From Burkholderiales bacterium 67-32 (GTDB taxonomy: Bacteria; Pseudomonadota; Gammaproteobacteria; Burkholderiales; Burkholderiaceae_B), in the NCBI GenBank assembly GCA_001898625.1, contig MKUP01000033.1:442677-506676 (forward strand): DNA of 64,000 bases, in the 5' to 3' direction. The position numbers and the translations under genes are program-made. The stretch's first letter is position 1. Each line of letters opens with the position of its first letter. This document shows, piece after piece, positions 1 through 10,328 of the stretch. The notes under the pieces are model-generated. The model made no database searches. It saw nothing but the letters and a program-made list of their open reading frames with translations, and was not told where the DNA came from.

Positions 1-823
1 CCAGCCGCCGCAGCCGCTCGCGCGCCTTGTCGCGCTGGGCCGGCGTGGCCATGTTGAAGAGATCGGCGGTCAGCTGCGCGCGGGCCCGTTCGCCCTCGTC
101 ATGGCGCGCCCGCACCGTCGCCGCGGATGGCGTTTCCAGGTCCGAGAAGAACGCCCGCAGCCGCGAGGCCGTCTGCGGCGGCGACTTGCCGCGGGCCGCC
201 TCATCGACGATACCGACGAACATCCGCTGCCTGTCCTGCCGCAGCGACAGGCGCCATGCCGCATCCGTGCCGCGCGCATCCACCCATTGCTCGAGATGGG
301 TACGCTGCTCGGGGGACAGCCGCCCCAGCCAGAACTGGTAGCGGTCCACCATCTGGTCGATGCGGCGCTTGCGCACCGCGCCCGCGTCGGCCTCCACATA
401 GTCCTCGCGGAACTCGTCGTTGTTCTCGTCCAGGCGCGCCAGCAGCCGGCGGCGCTGCGCGGGACCGAACTGGACCAGCACGTCGGCGAACTCGTCGGCC
501 ACCCGGCCGCCCAGGACCTGGAGCCGGCCGGTCACCTGTTGTTGCAAAGCCAGCAGTTCGGACGCACGCAGCGGTGCCGGGTCTACCAGCCTGCGTTCGG
601 CCGAGCGCAGAATATCGGCATAGCGCGGCAATTCCTCGTGCCGGTGCCAGGCCAGCACCCGGTGCAGGCGGTCGCGGGCCGGCTGGCGCAGGCCGTCCGA
701 CAGGTCGAACCAGTCGTCCATGCGCCAGGCCAGGACCTTGTCCGCGCTGTTGTAGCCCAGCTTCACGCCGCTGCATGCTGCCAACAGGCCAAGGATGACA
801 ACGATCAATACACTTCTGATCAT
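1..823 (-). CDS. DUF6279-type lipoprotein, 3' end beyond the window
   Basis: Translating the minus strand from the ATG at 823 gives an uninterrupted frame of 274 codons that runs off the left edge, so the C-terminus is missing. The N-terminus is a short hydrophobic signal ending in the lipobox LLAAC with Cys at residue 17, so a periplasm-facing lipoprotein is expected. The rest is charged and helix-rich, with many Arg/Glu and repeated RxxR..L patterns, as in the DUF6279 family of proteobacterial lipoproteins. No catalytic motif is visible. It is divergent from glmU with a 67-base spacer. The function is unknown; the family call is from memory of its general look, the lipoprotein call from the sequence. 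Confidence 0.75.
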   Translation of the reverse strand, partial: MIRSVLIVVILGLLAACSGVKLGYNSADKVLAWRMDDWFDLSDGLRQPARDRLHRVLAWHRHEELPRYADILRSAERRLVDPAPLRASELLALQQQVTGRLQVLGGRVADEFADVLVQFGPAQRRRLLARLDENNDEFREDYVEADAGAVRKRRIDQMVDRYQFWLGRLSPEQRTHLEQWVDARGTDAAWRLSLRQDRQRMFVGIVDEAARGKSPPQTASRLRAFFSDLETPSAATVRARHDEGERARAQLTADLFNMATPAQRDKARERLRRL

Positions 824-890
824 ATGTTCGTCTCGAAGCTGCCTTAAACTGCCACGCTTTCACCCATCTCCAACCGGAGTAGTGCTGCAA

Positions 891-2273
<1,383 letters not shown>

Positions 2274-2277
2274 GACC

Positions 2278-2748
2278 TCAGATCGCGACCCGCGTATCGA
2301 ACTTGCTCCGGTGCACCGAAAAGAACGTGCGCACGTTGCGCACGTTGCCCTGGGCCGTGAACGCCCGGTGCGCCAGCGCATGGTAGGCGGCCATGTCGGG
2401 CACCTGCACCACCAGCACGAAATCCGGCCCCGTCGAGACCCGGTAGCACTGGGTCACGGCGGTTTCGCGCGCCATGGCGGCCTCGAATTCGGCCATGCGC
2501 TCGGCCGCCTGCACGTCCAGCGTGATCTCGACGATGCCGGTCAGGCCCGCGCCCACCTTCTCGGGCGAGACGATGGCCACCTGTTTCTCGATCACCCCCT
2601 GCTCGATCAGGCGCCGGACGCGGCGCAGACAGGTCGGCGCCGACACATGCACGCGCGCGGCCAGCTCCTGGTTGGTCAGCGTCGTATCGTTCTGTAAAAC
2701 CGACAGAATGCGCCGATCGACGTCGTCGAGGTCCACGGTTGCGCTCAT
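2278..2748 (-). CDS. AsnC/Lrp family transcriptional regulator
   Basis: A 156-aa protein with an N-terminal winged helix (about residues 5-60: DLDDVDRRIL start, then NQELAARVHVSAPTCLRRVRRL as recognition region) and a C-terminal RAM ligand-binding domain with the GxDFVLVVQVPDMAAY stretch. Proteins of this family form dimers to octamers and respond to amino acids. The ATG at 2748 begins MSATVDLDD; a TTG at 2775 is in frame but adds a poor N-terminus. It faces away from glmS across a very AT-rich spacer that holds repeated A/T palindromes. Control of its own gene or of glmS is an inference from position. The effector cannot be read from sequence. Confidence 0.92.
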   Translation of the reverse strand: MSATVDLDDVDRRILSVLQNDTTLTNQELAARVHVSAPTCLRRVRRLIEQGVIEKQVAIVSPEKVGAGLTGIVEITLDVQAAERMAEFEAAMARETAVTQCYRVSTGPDFVLVVQVPDMAAYHALAHRAFTAQGNVRNVRTFFSVHRSKFDTRVAI

Positions 2749-2919
2749 GGGTAGACTAGGCGATGAAATTTTCAAAAACTATTATTCTATTTTTTTATTG
2801 AAAATTCTTCCATCTAGAAATACGAAATTTTCACAAAAAAATACCTAAAAATAGTAATTACATTTCTCATCGAAAAGACCAGAATTGCGCCGAACCCGTT
2901 CATCAAGGACACAAGCACC
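2749..2919. promoter_or_regulatory. AT-rich divergent control region between the Lrp-type gene and glmS
   Basis: This 171-base spacer is the most AT-rich tract in the window. It contains the palindrome-like GAAATTTTC at 2765-2773 and again at 2824-2832, with a related GAAAATTC at 2800-2807. Centre spacings are about 35 and 24 bases. Lrp-type proteins bind degenerate AT-rich palindromes in phased arrays, so these are candidate sites for the adjacent regulator. The glmS promoter should also lie here; I do not assign a precise -35/-10. Confidence 0.5.
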
Positions 2920-4752
2920 ATGTGTGGCATCGTCGGCGCCGTCGCCCAACGCGACATCGTTCCCGTTCTGATCGAAGGCCTGAAGCGCCTGGAGTACCGC
3001 GGCTATGATTCCTGCGGCGTTGCCGTCCACCTCGAGGGCGAACTGCGGCGCACCCGCAGCACCTCGCGCGTGGCCGAGCTCGAATCGCTGATCGCGGGCG
3101 AAAAGGTGACCGGCTTCACCGGCATCGCCCATACCCGCTGGGCCACCCATGGCGCCCCGGCCACCAACAACGCGCACCCGCACTTCTCGGCCGACCGCAA
3201 CGGCCGCAGCCGCGTCGCGCTGGTGCACAACGGCATCATCGAGAACTACGAGGAACTCCGCACCGAACTGCAAGGCTACGGCTACGAGTTCGAGAGCCAG
3301 ACCGACACCGAAGTCATCGCCCACCTGCTCAATCATCTGTACGACGGCGACCTGTTCGCCGCCATGCAGCAGACGGTCAAGCGCCTGCAGGGCGCCTACG
3401 CCATCGCCGCCTTCTGCCGCGACGAGCCGCACCGCGTGGTCGGTGCCCGCCACGGCTCGCCGCTCATCGTCGGCCTGGGCGAGAACGAGAACTTCCTGGC
3501 CTCCGACGCGCTGGCCCTGGCCGGCACGACCGGCAACATCATCTACCTGGAAGACGGCGACGTCGTCGACCTGCAGCTCGCGCGCGTCTGGATCGTCGAC
3601 GAGAACGGCCAGCCGGTCGAGCGTCCGGCCCGCGCCGTGATCGCGCACACCGCGGCGGCCGACCTCGGCCCCTACCGGCACTACATGCAGAAGGAAATCT
3701 TCGAGCAGCCGCGCGCCATCGGCGACACCCTGCAGGACATCGAGACCGTCACGCCCGAGCTGTTCGGCGAAACCGCCGCCAGCGTCTTCGACCAGATCGA
3801 CTCGGTGCTGATCCTGGCTTGCGGCACCAGCTACTACGCCGGCCTGACCGCCAAGTACTGGATCGAAGCCATCGCCCAGGTGCCCGTCGCCGTCGAGATC
3901 GCCAGCGAGTACCGCTACCGCACCAGCGTGCCGAACCCGCGCAGCCTGGTCGTCACCATCTCGCAGTCGGGCGAGACCGCCGACACCCTGGCCGCACTCA
4001 AGCATGCGCAGCAACAGGGCATGAAGCACACGCTGACCATCTGCAACGTGGCCACCAGCGCCATGGTGCGCGAATGCACGCTGAATTTCCTGACCCGCGC
4101 CGGCGTGGAAATCGGCGTGGCGTCCACCAAGGCCTTCACCACCCAGCTCGTGGGCCTGTTCCTGCTGGCGCTGGCGCTGGCCAAGAGCAAGGGCCGCCTG
4201 ACCACGGAACAGGAAGCGGACCACATCCGCTCGCTGCGCCACCTGCCGGTCGCGATCCAGGCCGTGCTGGCCCTGGAACCGCAGATCATCTCGTGGGCCG
4301 AGGAGTTCGTGCGCAAGGAAAACGCCCTGTTCCTGGGCCGCGGCATGCATTACCCGATCGCCCTGGAAGGCGCGCTCAAGCTCAAGGAAATCAGCTACAT
4401 CCACGCCGAGGCCTATCCCGCCGGCGAACTCAAGCACGGCCCGCTGGCCCTGGTCACCGACCAGATGCCCGTGATCACCGTGGCGCCGCAGGATGCGCTG
4501 CTCAAGAAGCTGCAATCGAACATGCAGGAAGTGCGCGCGCGCGGCGGCCACTTGTACGTGTTCGCCGACGCGGGCAGCAACATCCGCTCGGAAACCGGCG
4601 TGCACGTGATCCGCATGCCCGAGCACTACGGCTGGCTGTCGCCCATCCTGCACGTGGTGCCGATGCAGTTGCTGGCCTATCACACGGCGTGCGCGCGCGG
4701 CACCGACGTGGACAAGCCGCGCAACCTGGCCAAGAGCGTGACGGTGGAGTGA
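2920..4752 (+). CDS. glmS: Glutamine--fructose-6-phosphate aminotransferase (isomerizing)
   Basis: GlmS converts fructose-6-P and glutamine to glucosamine-6-P, the first step toward UDP-GlcNAc, and so works upstream of GlmU. The start is MCGIVGAV, with Cys2 as the glutaminase nucleophile after Met removal. Glutaminase motifs HTRWATHG and [11 protein letters not shown] follow. Two SIS sugar isomerase domains are marked by CGTSYYAGL and SQSGETADT, then ASTKAFTTQ and [10 protein letters not shown]. The C-terminus [12 protein letters not shown] is the canonical GlmS tail. The 610-aa length is normal. The stop lies 1 base before the stop of the convergent downstream gene, leaving no room for a separate terminator. 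No glmS riboswitch is expected in this phylum and none is seen. Confidence 0.98.
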   Translation: MCGIVGAVAQRDIVPVLIEGLKRLEYRGYDSCGVAVHLEGELRRTRSTSRVAELESLIAGEKVTGFTGIAHTRWATHGAPATNNAHPHFSADRNGRSRVALVHNGIIENYEELRTELQGYGYEFESQTDTEVIAHLLNHLYDGDLFAAMQQTVKRLQGAYAIAAFCRDEPHRVVGARHGSPLIVGLGENENFLASDALALAGTTGNIIYLEDGDVVDLQLARVWIVDENGQPVERPARAVIAHTAAADLGPYRHYMQKEIFEQPRAIGDTLQDIETVTPELFGETAASVFDQIDSVLILACGTSYYAGLTAKYWIEAIAQVPVAVEIASEYRYRTSVPNPRSLVVTISQSGETADTLAALKHAQQQGMKHTLTICNVATSAMVRECTLNFLTRAGVEIGVASTKAFTTQLVGLFLLALALAKSKGRLTTEQEADHIRSLRHLPVAIQAVLALEPQIISWAEEFVRKENALFLGRGMHYPIALEGALKLKEISYIHAEAYPAGELKHGPLALVTDQMPVITVAPQDALLKKLQSNMQEVRARGGHLYVFADAGSNIRSETGVHVIRMPEHYGWLSPILHVVPMQLLAYHTACARGTDVDKPRNLAKSVTVE

Positions 4753-4753
4753 G

Positions 4754-5833
4754 CTAGTCCGGCCTCACACCATGATAGGCGTCCAGCAGGAGGCGATGAA
4801 CGGCCTCCCGCTGCGCCACCCCGATCTCCCGGGGATTCCAGTAAGGGGCGCCGACCACCAGGTCGGCTGCCCGCGCCAGATCCGCCTCGCCCATCCCCCC
4901 TATGTCCTTCAGCGCCACCGGCGCGCCGTTGTCGCGGGCCAGATCGAACAGGGCCGCCGACGCGCTGACCCGGCCCGCCGTGCCTAGCGCGCGTTCGATG
5001 CGCGCCATGGCCCGCGGCGCGCTGGATGCGTTGAAAGCCATGGCCTGAGGCAGGATGACGGTGTGCACCTCGGCATGGGGCAGGTTGAAGCTGCCGCCCA
5101 GCGTATGGCAGAGCTTGTGGTGCAGCGCCATCCCCACGTTGCCCAGCACCGATCCGCATAGCCACGCGCCGTACAGGGCATGGCCCCGCGCGTCGGCATC
5201 GCCGGCCTCGCGGCGGATGGCGGGCAGCGCGCCAGCCAGGGCGCGTATGCCTTCCTCGGCCATCAGGTCCATGATGGGATTGCTGTCGCGCGCATAGAGT
5301 CCTTCGGCCGCATGCGCGATGGCGTTCATGCCGCTGGTCACGCTCAGTCCCACGGGCAGCGTCATCGTCAGCGCGGGATCGTAGATGACCGTCCTGGGCA
5401 GCACGCGCGGATCCCTGCCCGTCTTCTTCAGTCCCGCCTCGGTGATGCCGTAGATGGGCGTCATCTCGCTGCCGGCGTAGGTCGTGGGGATGGCCAGGAT
5501 GGGCAGGCCCGAATCCAGGGCGATGGCCTTGCCCAGGCCGATGGTCGATCCTCCGCCTATCGCGACGGCACAGTCCGCGCCCAGGCGCCGCGCCTCGTCG
5601 CGCGCTTCCCGGGCGGTCTCGATGGGCACGTGCATGACGGCGCGCGCGAAGATGCCCGCGGTCCTGCCGCCCAGCCGGTCGGCGATCATTTCCGCCTGCG
5701 CCCGCTGCTCGGGCGTGGCCAGCACCAGCGCGCGGCCGGCGCCCAGCAGGCCGATCTCCCGCTCCAGGTGGGCCAGCGCCCCCTGCCCGAAAACCACCCG
5801 CGAGGGCTGGCCGTTGTAGACGAACGCCTGCAT
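4754..5833 (-). CDS. Maleylacetate reductase (iron-alcohol-dehydrogenase family)
   Basis: A 359-aa NAD(P)H-dependent oxidoreductase, expected to reduce maleylacetate to 3-oxoadipate after hydroxyquinol ring cleavage. It carries the nucleotide-binding GGGS at residues 93-96 and the PTTYAGSEMTPIYG block. Family histidines sit in NAIAHAAEGLYA, MALHHKLCHTLGG and NLPHAEVH. The ATG at 5833 has AAGGAG upstream; longer in-frame extensions are reading into the previous gene. It overlaps the stop of the Dabb-domain gene by one base (TGATG), so it is the translationally coupled last gene of the operon from 9751. The substrate call rests on the dioxygenase two genes upstream; the fold is clear on its own. 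Confidence 0.9.
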   Translation of the reverse strand: MQAFVYNGQPSRVVFGQGALAHLEREIGLLGAGRALVLATPEQRAQAEMIADRLGGRTAGIFARAVMHVPIETAREARDEARRLGADCAVAIGGGSTIGLGKAIALDSGLPILAIPTTYAGSEMTPIYGITEAGLKKTGRDPRVLPRTVIYDPALTMTLPVGLSVTSGMNAIAHAAEGLYARDSNPIMDLMAEEGIRALAGALPAIRREAGDADARGHALYGAWLCGSVLGNVGMALHHKLCHTLGGSFNLPHAEVHTVILPQAMAFNASSAPRAMARIERALGTAGRVSASAALFDLARDNGAPVALKDIGGMGEADLARAADLVVGAPYWNPREIGVAQREAVHRLLLDAYHGVRPD

Positions 5834-6144
5834 CACCTTTCTCCTTGCACCGGATAATCCACCTGATGCCGCGCGATGCGCACCCCCGCCAGTTCGTCCC
5901 GGACGCGCAGGTGTTCCGGGTGGTGGGCGTAGGCATCCAGGGCGGCCTGCGACTCGAACTCGCTGTAGAGCACCACGTCGCAGGCGTAGTCCACGCCGCT
6001 CGCGTCGGCGCCGATTTCCAGGTGCAGCAATCCCGGAATCCGGCCGCGCAGGCCGTGAAAGCCCTGGCGCACGCGCTCGATGTTGCGGCCCTTCTCCTGC
6101 GCCGTCGCGCCGGCGACGTTCCACATGACGATGTGGCGGATCAT
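5833..6144 (-). CDS. Small Dabb (stress-responsive alpha/beta-barrel) domain protein
   Basis: A 103-aa protein starting MIRHIVMWNV, with the G-x-x-x-LExG beta-strand pattern and the VLYSEFESQAALDAYAxHPxH block typical of dimeric Dabb ferredoxin-like barrels. Its ATG overlaps the dioxygenase stop by 4 bases (ATGA) and its TGA overlaps the next ATG by one base, so it sits in the middle of a tightly coupled aromatic operon. Relatives in such operons are small monooxygenases, isomerases or accessory proteins. Which applies here is not visible, because no catalytic residue set is diagnostic. Confidence 0.85.
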   Translation of the reverse strand: MIRHIVMWNVAGATAQEKGRNIERVRQGFHGLRGRIPGLLHLEIGADASGVDYACDVVLYSEFESQAALDAYAHHPEHLRVRDELAGVRIARHQVDYPVQGER

Positions 6145-6992
6145 CGTTGCCCCTGCCCGGGTTCGCTGGCCGGGTTCAGCACGAAGTCGTACTCGACCAG
6201 ATAGGTGCCGTCGGGCTGTTCGGCCCATTCGGCGATCAGCGACTGCCGGACGCCGAACACCGCGTCCGAGTCCAGGTACGCGTCGTCGCTGCGGAAGACA
6301 TGGGTGATCAGCGTCTCGTGGCCCGGCGCCTCGATCATGAAATGCAGGTGCGCCGGCCGCCACGGATGGCGGCCCGTGGCCTTGAGCAGGTCGCCGACAG
6401 GGCCGTCGTGGGGAATGGCGTAGGGCACGGCCAGGATGGACCGGAACTCGTAGCGGCCCTGCTCATCCGCGTGCAGGATGCCGCGCGCCTGCGCATGGCC
6501 GAGTTCGGCGTGCTGGACGTCGTACAGGCCGTCCTCGTCGGACTGCCAGACGTCCATGCGGGCGTTCGGCACCGGCGCGCCGTCGATGCCGCGCACCGTG
6601 CCCCGCACCACGCAGGGCGTGCCGCGCGCGCCGTTGGAGATGTCGGCGCCCAGCTCGTAGTGCGGCGCGCCCTTGACGTGGAAGGGACCGAACACGGTCG
6701 CCTCGGTGCAGCCGGCGGGCTTGTCGTTGTTCATCGCCACGGTCAGCATCGACAGCCCTAGCACGTCCGACAACAGGATGAACTCCTGCCGTTTGTCGTC
6801 GGTGATGTGGCCGCAGCGGGTCAGGAATTCGATGCCCTTCGTCCACTCGTCTTCCGTCAGGCGAACCTCGCGCGCGAAGTCGTGCAGGTGGCGAACGAGG
6901 CTGGTCATGATCTCGATCACCCGCGGATCGGCGGTCCCGGCGTGGCGGGCCAGGACGGCCTGCGTGATGATCAGGTGGTTCAGGTTGCGCAT
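6141..6992 (-). CDS. Intradiol ring-cleavage dioxygenase, probable hydroxyquinol 1,2-dioxygenase
   Basis: A non-heme Fe(III) enzyme expected to cleave hydroxyquinol (1,2,4-trihydroxybenzene) to maleylacetate with O2. The four iron ligands are readable: Tyr157 (DGLYDVQ), Tyr191 (AVPYAIPHDGP), His215 and His217 (RPAHLHF). An N-terminal helical dimerization/lipid-tunnel domain precedes a beta-sandwich core with VRGTVRGIDGAPVPNARMDV. The 283-aa length from the ATG at 6992 fits the hydroxyquinol/chlorocatechol clade. The adjoining maleylacetate reductase supports hydroxyquinol rather than catechol as substrate. The neighbour downstream starts inside its stop codon (ATGA). Confidence 0.92.
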   Translation of the reverse strand: MRNLNHLIITQAVLARHAGTADPRVIEIMTSLVRHLHDFAREVRLTEDEWTKGIEFLTRCGHITDDKRQEFILLSDVLGLSMLTVAMNNDKPAGCTEATVFGPFHVKGAPHYELGADISNGARGTPCVVRGTVRGIDGAPVPNARMDVWQSDEDGLYDVQHAELGHAQARGILHADEQGRYEFRSILAVPYAIPHDGPVGDLLKATGRHPWRPAHLHFMIEAPGHETLITHVFRSDDAYLDSDAVFGVRQSLIAEWAEQPDGTYLVEYDFVLNPASEPGQGQR

Positions 6993-7003
6993 GGCCGTCT
7001 CCC

Positions 7004-7969
7004 TCAATCGAGTTGCAGTTTCGCCCGGGCCGCGATGGCGCCCCATTTGCGGTAGTCCTCGGCGCCACGGCGCTCGGCTTCCCTGGGTGAATTCGCCTCG
7101 ACCCGCAGGTCCATCTCGGCCAGGCGCGCCTTCATTTCCGGCGTCGACAGCGCCGCGTGCACGTCATGCTGAATCCGGTCGACCGTCGCGGCGTTCATGC
7201 CGGCGGGCACCATCAGCGTTTCGAAAAAGGTCGCGTCGAAGCCCGCATAGCCTTTCTCGGCCACGGTGGGAACGGCGGGCAGCAGCACGGAACGCTGGCC
7301 GCCGGACACCGCGATGGCATGCAGCCGGCCGGCCTGGACATGTTGCAGCACGACCGAGGAAACGATGAAGCCGCAGTCCACGTGTCCGGCCATCACGTCC
7401 TGGGCGGCCGGCCCCGGGCCCTTGTAGGGCACGTGGACCAGTTCGGTGCGGGTGGTCTCCAGCAGCATGGCCATGGCCATGTGGCTGGGCGTGCCCGTTC
7501 CGCCCGACGCATACATCTTCGATGCCGGCTGGCGGGTGAAGGCTTCCAGGGTCTGGACCCGCGACTCGGTATTGCACACCAGCATCTGGTTGAAGCTGGC
7601 GAAATAAGTGACCGGCTTGAGCGCTTCCCGCAGGTTGAACGTCAGCTTCTTGTATAGGTGGGGATTGATCGTCAGGATGGTGTCGGGGCCGACCAGCAGC
7701 GTGTGGTCATCCCGCGCGCGGGCGACTTCGGCGGCGGCCAGGTTGCCGCCCGCACCGGGTTTGTTCTCGACCACCACGGTCTGCCCCCAGCGCTGCTGCA
7801 GGGAAGGCTGGATCAGGCGGGCGATGATGTCGCCGGGCGTGCCCGGCGGAAAAGCCGCGACCAGGCGCACGGGTTTGGTCGGCCAGTTCTGCGCGCTCGC
7901 GCAGGGCGCCATGGCGAAAGCCAGCAATGCCGCCGCGGCGTGGGCGGCGAATCCTTTGCGAATGTTCAC
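7004..7969 (-). CDS. Bug (TctC-type) periplasmic solute-binding protein
   Basis: A 321-aa member of the Bordetella uptake gene (Bug) family. These are two-domain periplasmic proteins that bind small carboxylates and feed tripartite tricarboxylate transporters, or act in signalling. A Sec signal (residues 1-26, ending CASAQ) is followed by the family motifs WPTKPVR, PGTPGDIIAR, VVVENKPGAGGN and GTGTPSHMAMAMLL. The start is GTG at 7969 with AGGAGACTTGC just upstream. The gene sits between the monooxygenase and the ring-cleavage dioxygenase, so the ligand may be the aromatic acid that the operon degrades. No membrane-subunit genes are nearby. Confidence 0.93.
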   Translation of the reverse strand: MNIRKGFAAHAAAALLAFAMAPCASAQNWPTKPVRLVAAFPPGTPGDIIARLIQPSLQQRWGQTVVVENKPGAGGNLAAAEVARARDDHTLLVGPDTILTINPHLYKKLTFNLREALKPVTYFASFNQMLVCNTESRVQTLEAFTRQPASKMYASGGTGTPSHMAMAMLLETTRTELVHVPYKGPGPAAQDVMAGHVDCGFIVSSVVLQHVQAGRLHAIAVSGGQRSVLLPAVPTVAEKGYAGFDATFFETLMVPAGMNAATVDRIQHDVHAALSTPEMKARLAEMDLRVEANSPREAERRGAEDYRKWGAIAARAKLQLD

Positions 7970-8059
7970 GCAAGTCTCCTCGGAATGATGGTTGGATCGG
8001 GATGAGCGAACCCGCCCCCGGGCGGCGAGCGCCGGGGTCCGGAGCGGGCGGTTGGGGGG

Positions 8060-9751
8060 TTAGGCCTGGCGGCCGGTCACTCGCGCAAGCACCGTCTGCG
8101 CCTCGTCGGCGTCCGTGCCCCGCCAGGCAACGATCTGGTCGGGCCGGATGAGCACCAGCGGCGCTTCGTACAGCGCGCGCAGCGCCGGGGACGCCAGCCG
8201 GACGGGCTTCAGGTCGATGGCCAGTGCGCGCGCGGCAATTTCGAAACCCCCGTGCGGCGCCTCGTCCTCGCCCAGCACCAGCAGCGTCCATTCGCGGTGG
8301 AACAGGTCGAACAGCGACCGGCCGTCCTCCAGCCACATGTGCGGCGGGCGGCCGCCGGGACTGGCGGTGGGCACATACTGGTTGGGTTCGTCCGGCGGCG
8401 GCGCCACGCCGTCGCCCACGATGATGGGCGAGCCGTCGTAGCGGCCGCCGAACGTAACGCCGGGAATGTTGAACTCCAGCCGCGCATGCTCGTCCAGGTG
8501 CCGCGCGGCCGCCGCGCGTTCGGCCTCGCCCTGCGGCGTGTCCGCTTCCAGCACGGCCCTGGCCTGGAACAGGCCCACCGAATCGGCAAAGCGCCGGGCG
8601 AAGCCGGTATTGCGTTCGGCCAGCGGCCTGCGCTCGGCCTCGTAGCTGTCCAGCAGCGCCAGCGGCGCCTGTCCCTTCAGCACGCTGGCGAGCTTCCAGG
8701 CCAGGTTCACCGCATCCTCGACCGCCGTGTTGTAGCCCAGGCCACCGGTGGGCGTGAACAGATGCGCCGCGTCGCCGGCGATGAACACCCGGCCGCTGCG
8801 AAAACGCCGGGCGACCAATGCGTGTCCGGCCAGCCACGTACCCATGGACAGGATCTCCATCGGCACGTCCGCCCCCACGGCTTCGGCGAAGATGCGGCGC
8901 GCGTCCGCCTCGGTCCAGCTTTCCGGGTTCTCTCCGGGATGGACCGCCGCATGGAAGGCGAATTCGGCCACGCCGTCCACCGACGCCATGAAGGCGCGCC
9001 GCTGGGGGTTGACCGCGACGTACATCCAGGCCTTGGGATGGGGTAGCCTGGACAGGAATTCGGGCGAGCGCAGGTAGATGGCGAACATCTTGCCGCCCAT
9101 GAACTCGCGCTGGATGCCCGTCACGCCGCCCCACTCAATGCCCAGTTGGCCCCTGACGAAACTGCGCGCGCCGTCGGCGCCCACGAGGAACCTGGCCTTC
9201 ACCTCCACGGGCTCGCCGCCGTCCACGGCCTGCACCCGCGCGACGATGCCATCGTCCTCCTCGCGGAACTCCTTCAAGGCCCACCCGTAGCGCAGGTCGA
9301 TCGACGGCCAGGCCTGCGCACGCCGCCGCAGCGCCGCCTCGACGAATTTCTGCGACACGCGGTGCGGCAGTTCGGCGGCGCTCCAGGAACCCGTCATGGT
9401 CCTGATCCGCACCGCGGCCTCGGCGGCGGTGGGCAGCTTGATGCGCGCGAGCTCGTGGCCCGTGTAGCGCGTGAAGTACGCGATGTCCGTGGGATGGTCC
9501 GCCGGCAGTCCCAGTGCCCGGATCTCGTGGGCGAAGCCCAGCCGGCGGAAGTGCTCCATGGTGCGGGCCTGGGTGGCATTGGCCTGCGGATTGAACGCGG
9601 TGCCGGGCTTGGCGTCCACGACCAGGCAGCGCACGCCGCGCGGCCCCAGTTCGTTCGCCAGCATCAGTCCGCACGGACCGCCCCCGGCGACCAGCACGTC
9701 GACCTCGAGCCGGGCCGGCCCCATGACAGTAGACTGTGCGTCGTCAAGCAT
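8060..9751 (-). CDS. FAD-dependent aromatic-ring monooxygenase
   Basis: A 563-aa class A flavoprotein hydroxylase of the phenol/resorcinol/3-hydroxyphenylpropionate hydroxylase type (PF01494). The FAD dinucleotide motif is GGGPCG at residues 23-28, followed by the DG-type FLVGADGARS and the second FAD motif FIAGDAAHLFTPTGGLGYN. A C-terminal thioredoxin-like tail is typical of this group. As first gene of the operon running to 4754, its likely job is to make the trihydroxylated ring that the intradiol dioxygenase cleaves. The exact phenolic substrate is not readable. Its ATG at 9751 faces the MarR gene across a spacer with a strong palindrome. Confidence 0.93.
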   Translation of the reverse strand: MLDDAQSTVMGPARLEVDVLVAGGGPCGLMLANELGPRGVRCLVVDAKPGTAFNPQANATQARTMEHFRRLGFAHEIRALGLPADHPTDIAYFTRYTGHELARIKLPTAAEAAVRIRTMTGSWSAAELPHRVSQKFVEAALRRRAQAWPSIDLRYGWALKEFREEDDGIVARVQAVDGGEPVEVKARFLVGADGARSFVRGQLGIEWGGVTGIQREFMGGKMFAIYLRSPEFLSRLPHPKAWMYVAVNPQRRAFMASVDGVAEFAFHAAVHPGENPESWTEADARRIFAEAVGADVPMEILSMGTWLAGHALVARRFRSGRVFIAGDAAHLFTPTGGLGYNTAVEDAVNLAWKLASVLKGQAPLALLDSYEAERRPLAERNTGFARRFADSVGLFQARAVLEADTPQGEAERAAAARHLDEHARLEFNIPGVTFGGRYDGSPIIVGDGVAPPPDEPNQYVPTASPGGRPPHMWLEDGRSLFDLFHREWTLLVLGEDEAPHGGFEIAARALAIDLKPVRLASPALRALYEAPLVLIRPDQIVAWRGTDADEAQTVLARVTGRQA

Positions 9752-9785
9752 CGTATGTATCCTTGTTCGGGTGACCTGATTCGAT

Positions 9786-9810
9786 ATTTACTTAGGTTAC
9801 CAAAGCAAAT
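9786..9810. promoter_or_regulatory. 25-bp near-perfect palindromic operator for the adjacent MarR protein
   Basis: The sequence reads ATTTxCTTxGGT, a central base, then ACCxAAGxAAAT. Every arm position matches its partner except the paired positions marked x. It lies 35 bases upstream of the monooxygenase start and 27 bases before the MarR GTG, where a MarR dimer could block both divergent promoters. The symmetry is seen directly; binding by the adjacent regulator is inferred. Confidence 0.7.
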
Positions 9811-9836
9811 AGCTCCGCACAATCAGATTCGATCCC

Positions 9837-10289
9837 GTGAAAACCCTTGATAGCAACGCCTACCACTGGCGCACCCACAATCCCGGCCGCGTGCTCAACA
9901 GCGCCCTGCGCCGCTTCGAACAGCGCGTCATGGACCTGATGACCGAGGCGGGACATGCCGAGACCCGCCGCTGGCACGTCAACCTGACCCGCCACCTGGA
10001 CCTGGAAGGCACGCGCATCACCGACCTGGCCCGGCGCTCGGCCATGACCAACGCGGCGATGAACGAATTGATAGGACAGTGCGAGGAACTGGGCCTGGTG
10101 GAACGCGTGGCCGATCCGGCGGACAAGCGGGCCCGCATCGTGCGCTTCACGCCCGCAGGGCTGGCGTGGCTGGATGATTTCGGACGGGCCGTGGCGGTGG
10201 CCCAGGAAGAGATGGTCAAGGAAGTCGGCAACCGCAATCTGTCGATCCTGTTGAAGGACCTGGCCGCCTACGCCGCGTCGGTCGATTGA
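9837..10289 (+). CDS. MarR family transcriptional regulator
   Basis: A 150-aa winged-helix protein. The core reads TRITDLARRSAMTNAAMNEL (DNA-binding helices, about residues 58-79), then a wing with ERVADPADKRARIVRFTPAG, the DxRD/K-type MarR signature. The start is GTG at 9837. It is divergent from the hydroxyquinol-type operon with an 85-base spacer that carries the palindrome, so it most likely represses that operon and itself until a phenolic ligand binds. The ligand is unknown. Confidence 0.93.
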   Translation: MKTLDSNAYHWRTHNPGRVLNSALRRFEQRVMDLMTEAGHAETRRWHVNLTRHLDLEGTRITDLARRSAMTNAAMNELIGQCEELGLVERVADPADKRARIVRFTPAGLAWLDDFGRAVAVAQEEMVKEVGNRNLSILLKDLAAYAASVD

Positions 10290-10293
10290 AGAA

Positions 10294-10323
10294 CGCCGGC
10301 CTGCTCTCCAAGCCAGGCCGGCG
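10294..10323. terminator. Hairpin between convergent MarR and Bug genes
   Basis: A perfect 10-bp stem (CGCCGGCCTG pairs with CAGGCCGGCG) encloses a 10-base loop between the two convergent stop codons. There is no T-run, so it is only a candidate bidirectional or RNA-stabilizing terminator. Confidence 0.5.
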
Positions 10324-10328
10324 CCGCC

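Noticed and set aside
101..847. 248-codon plus-strand frame at the left edge
   Set aside because: It is antisense to the lipoprotein frame 823 to 1, which has a lipobox signal and protein-like composition.
2845..4683. 612-codon open frame antisense to glmS
   Set aside because: It mirrors glmS with composition typical of a GC-rich antisense frame (His, Arg, Gly, Ala, Val rich) and has no recognizable domain; glmS itself is unmistakable.
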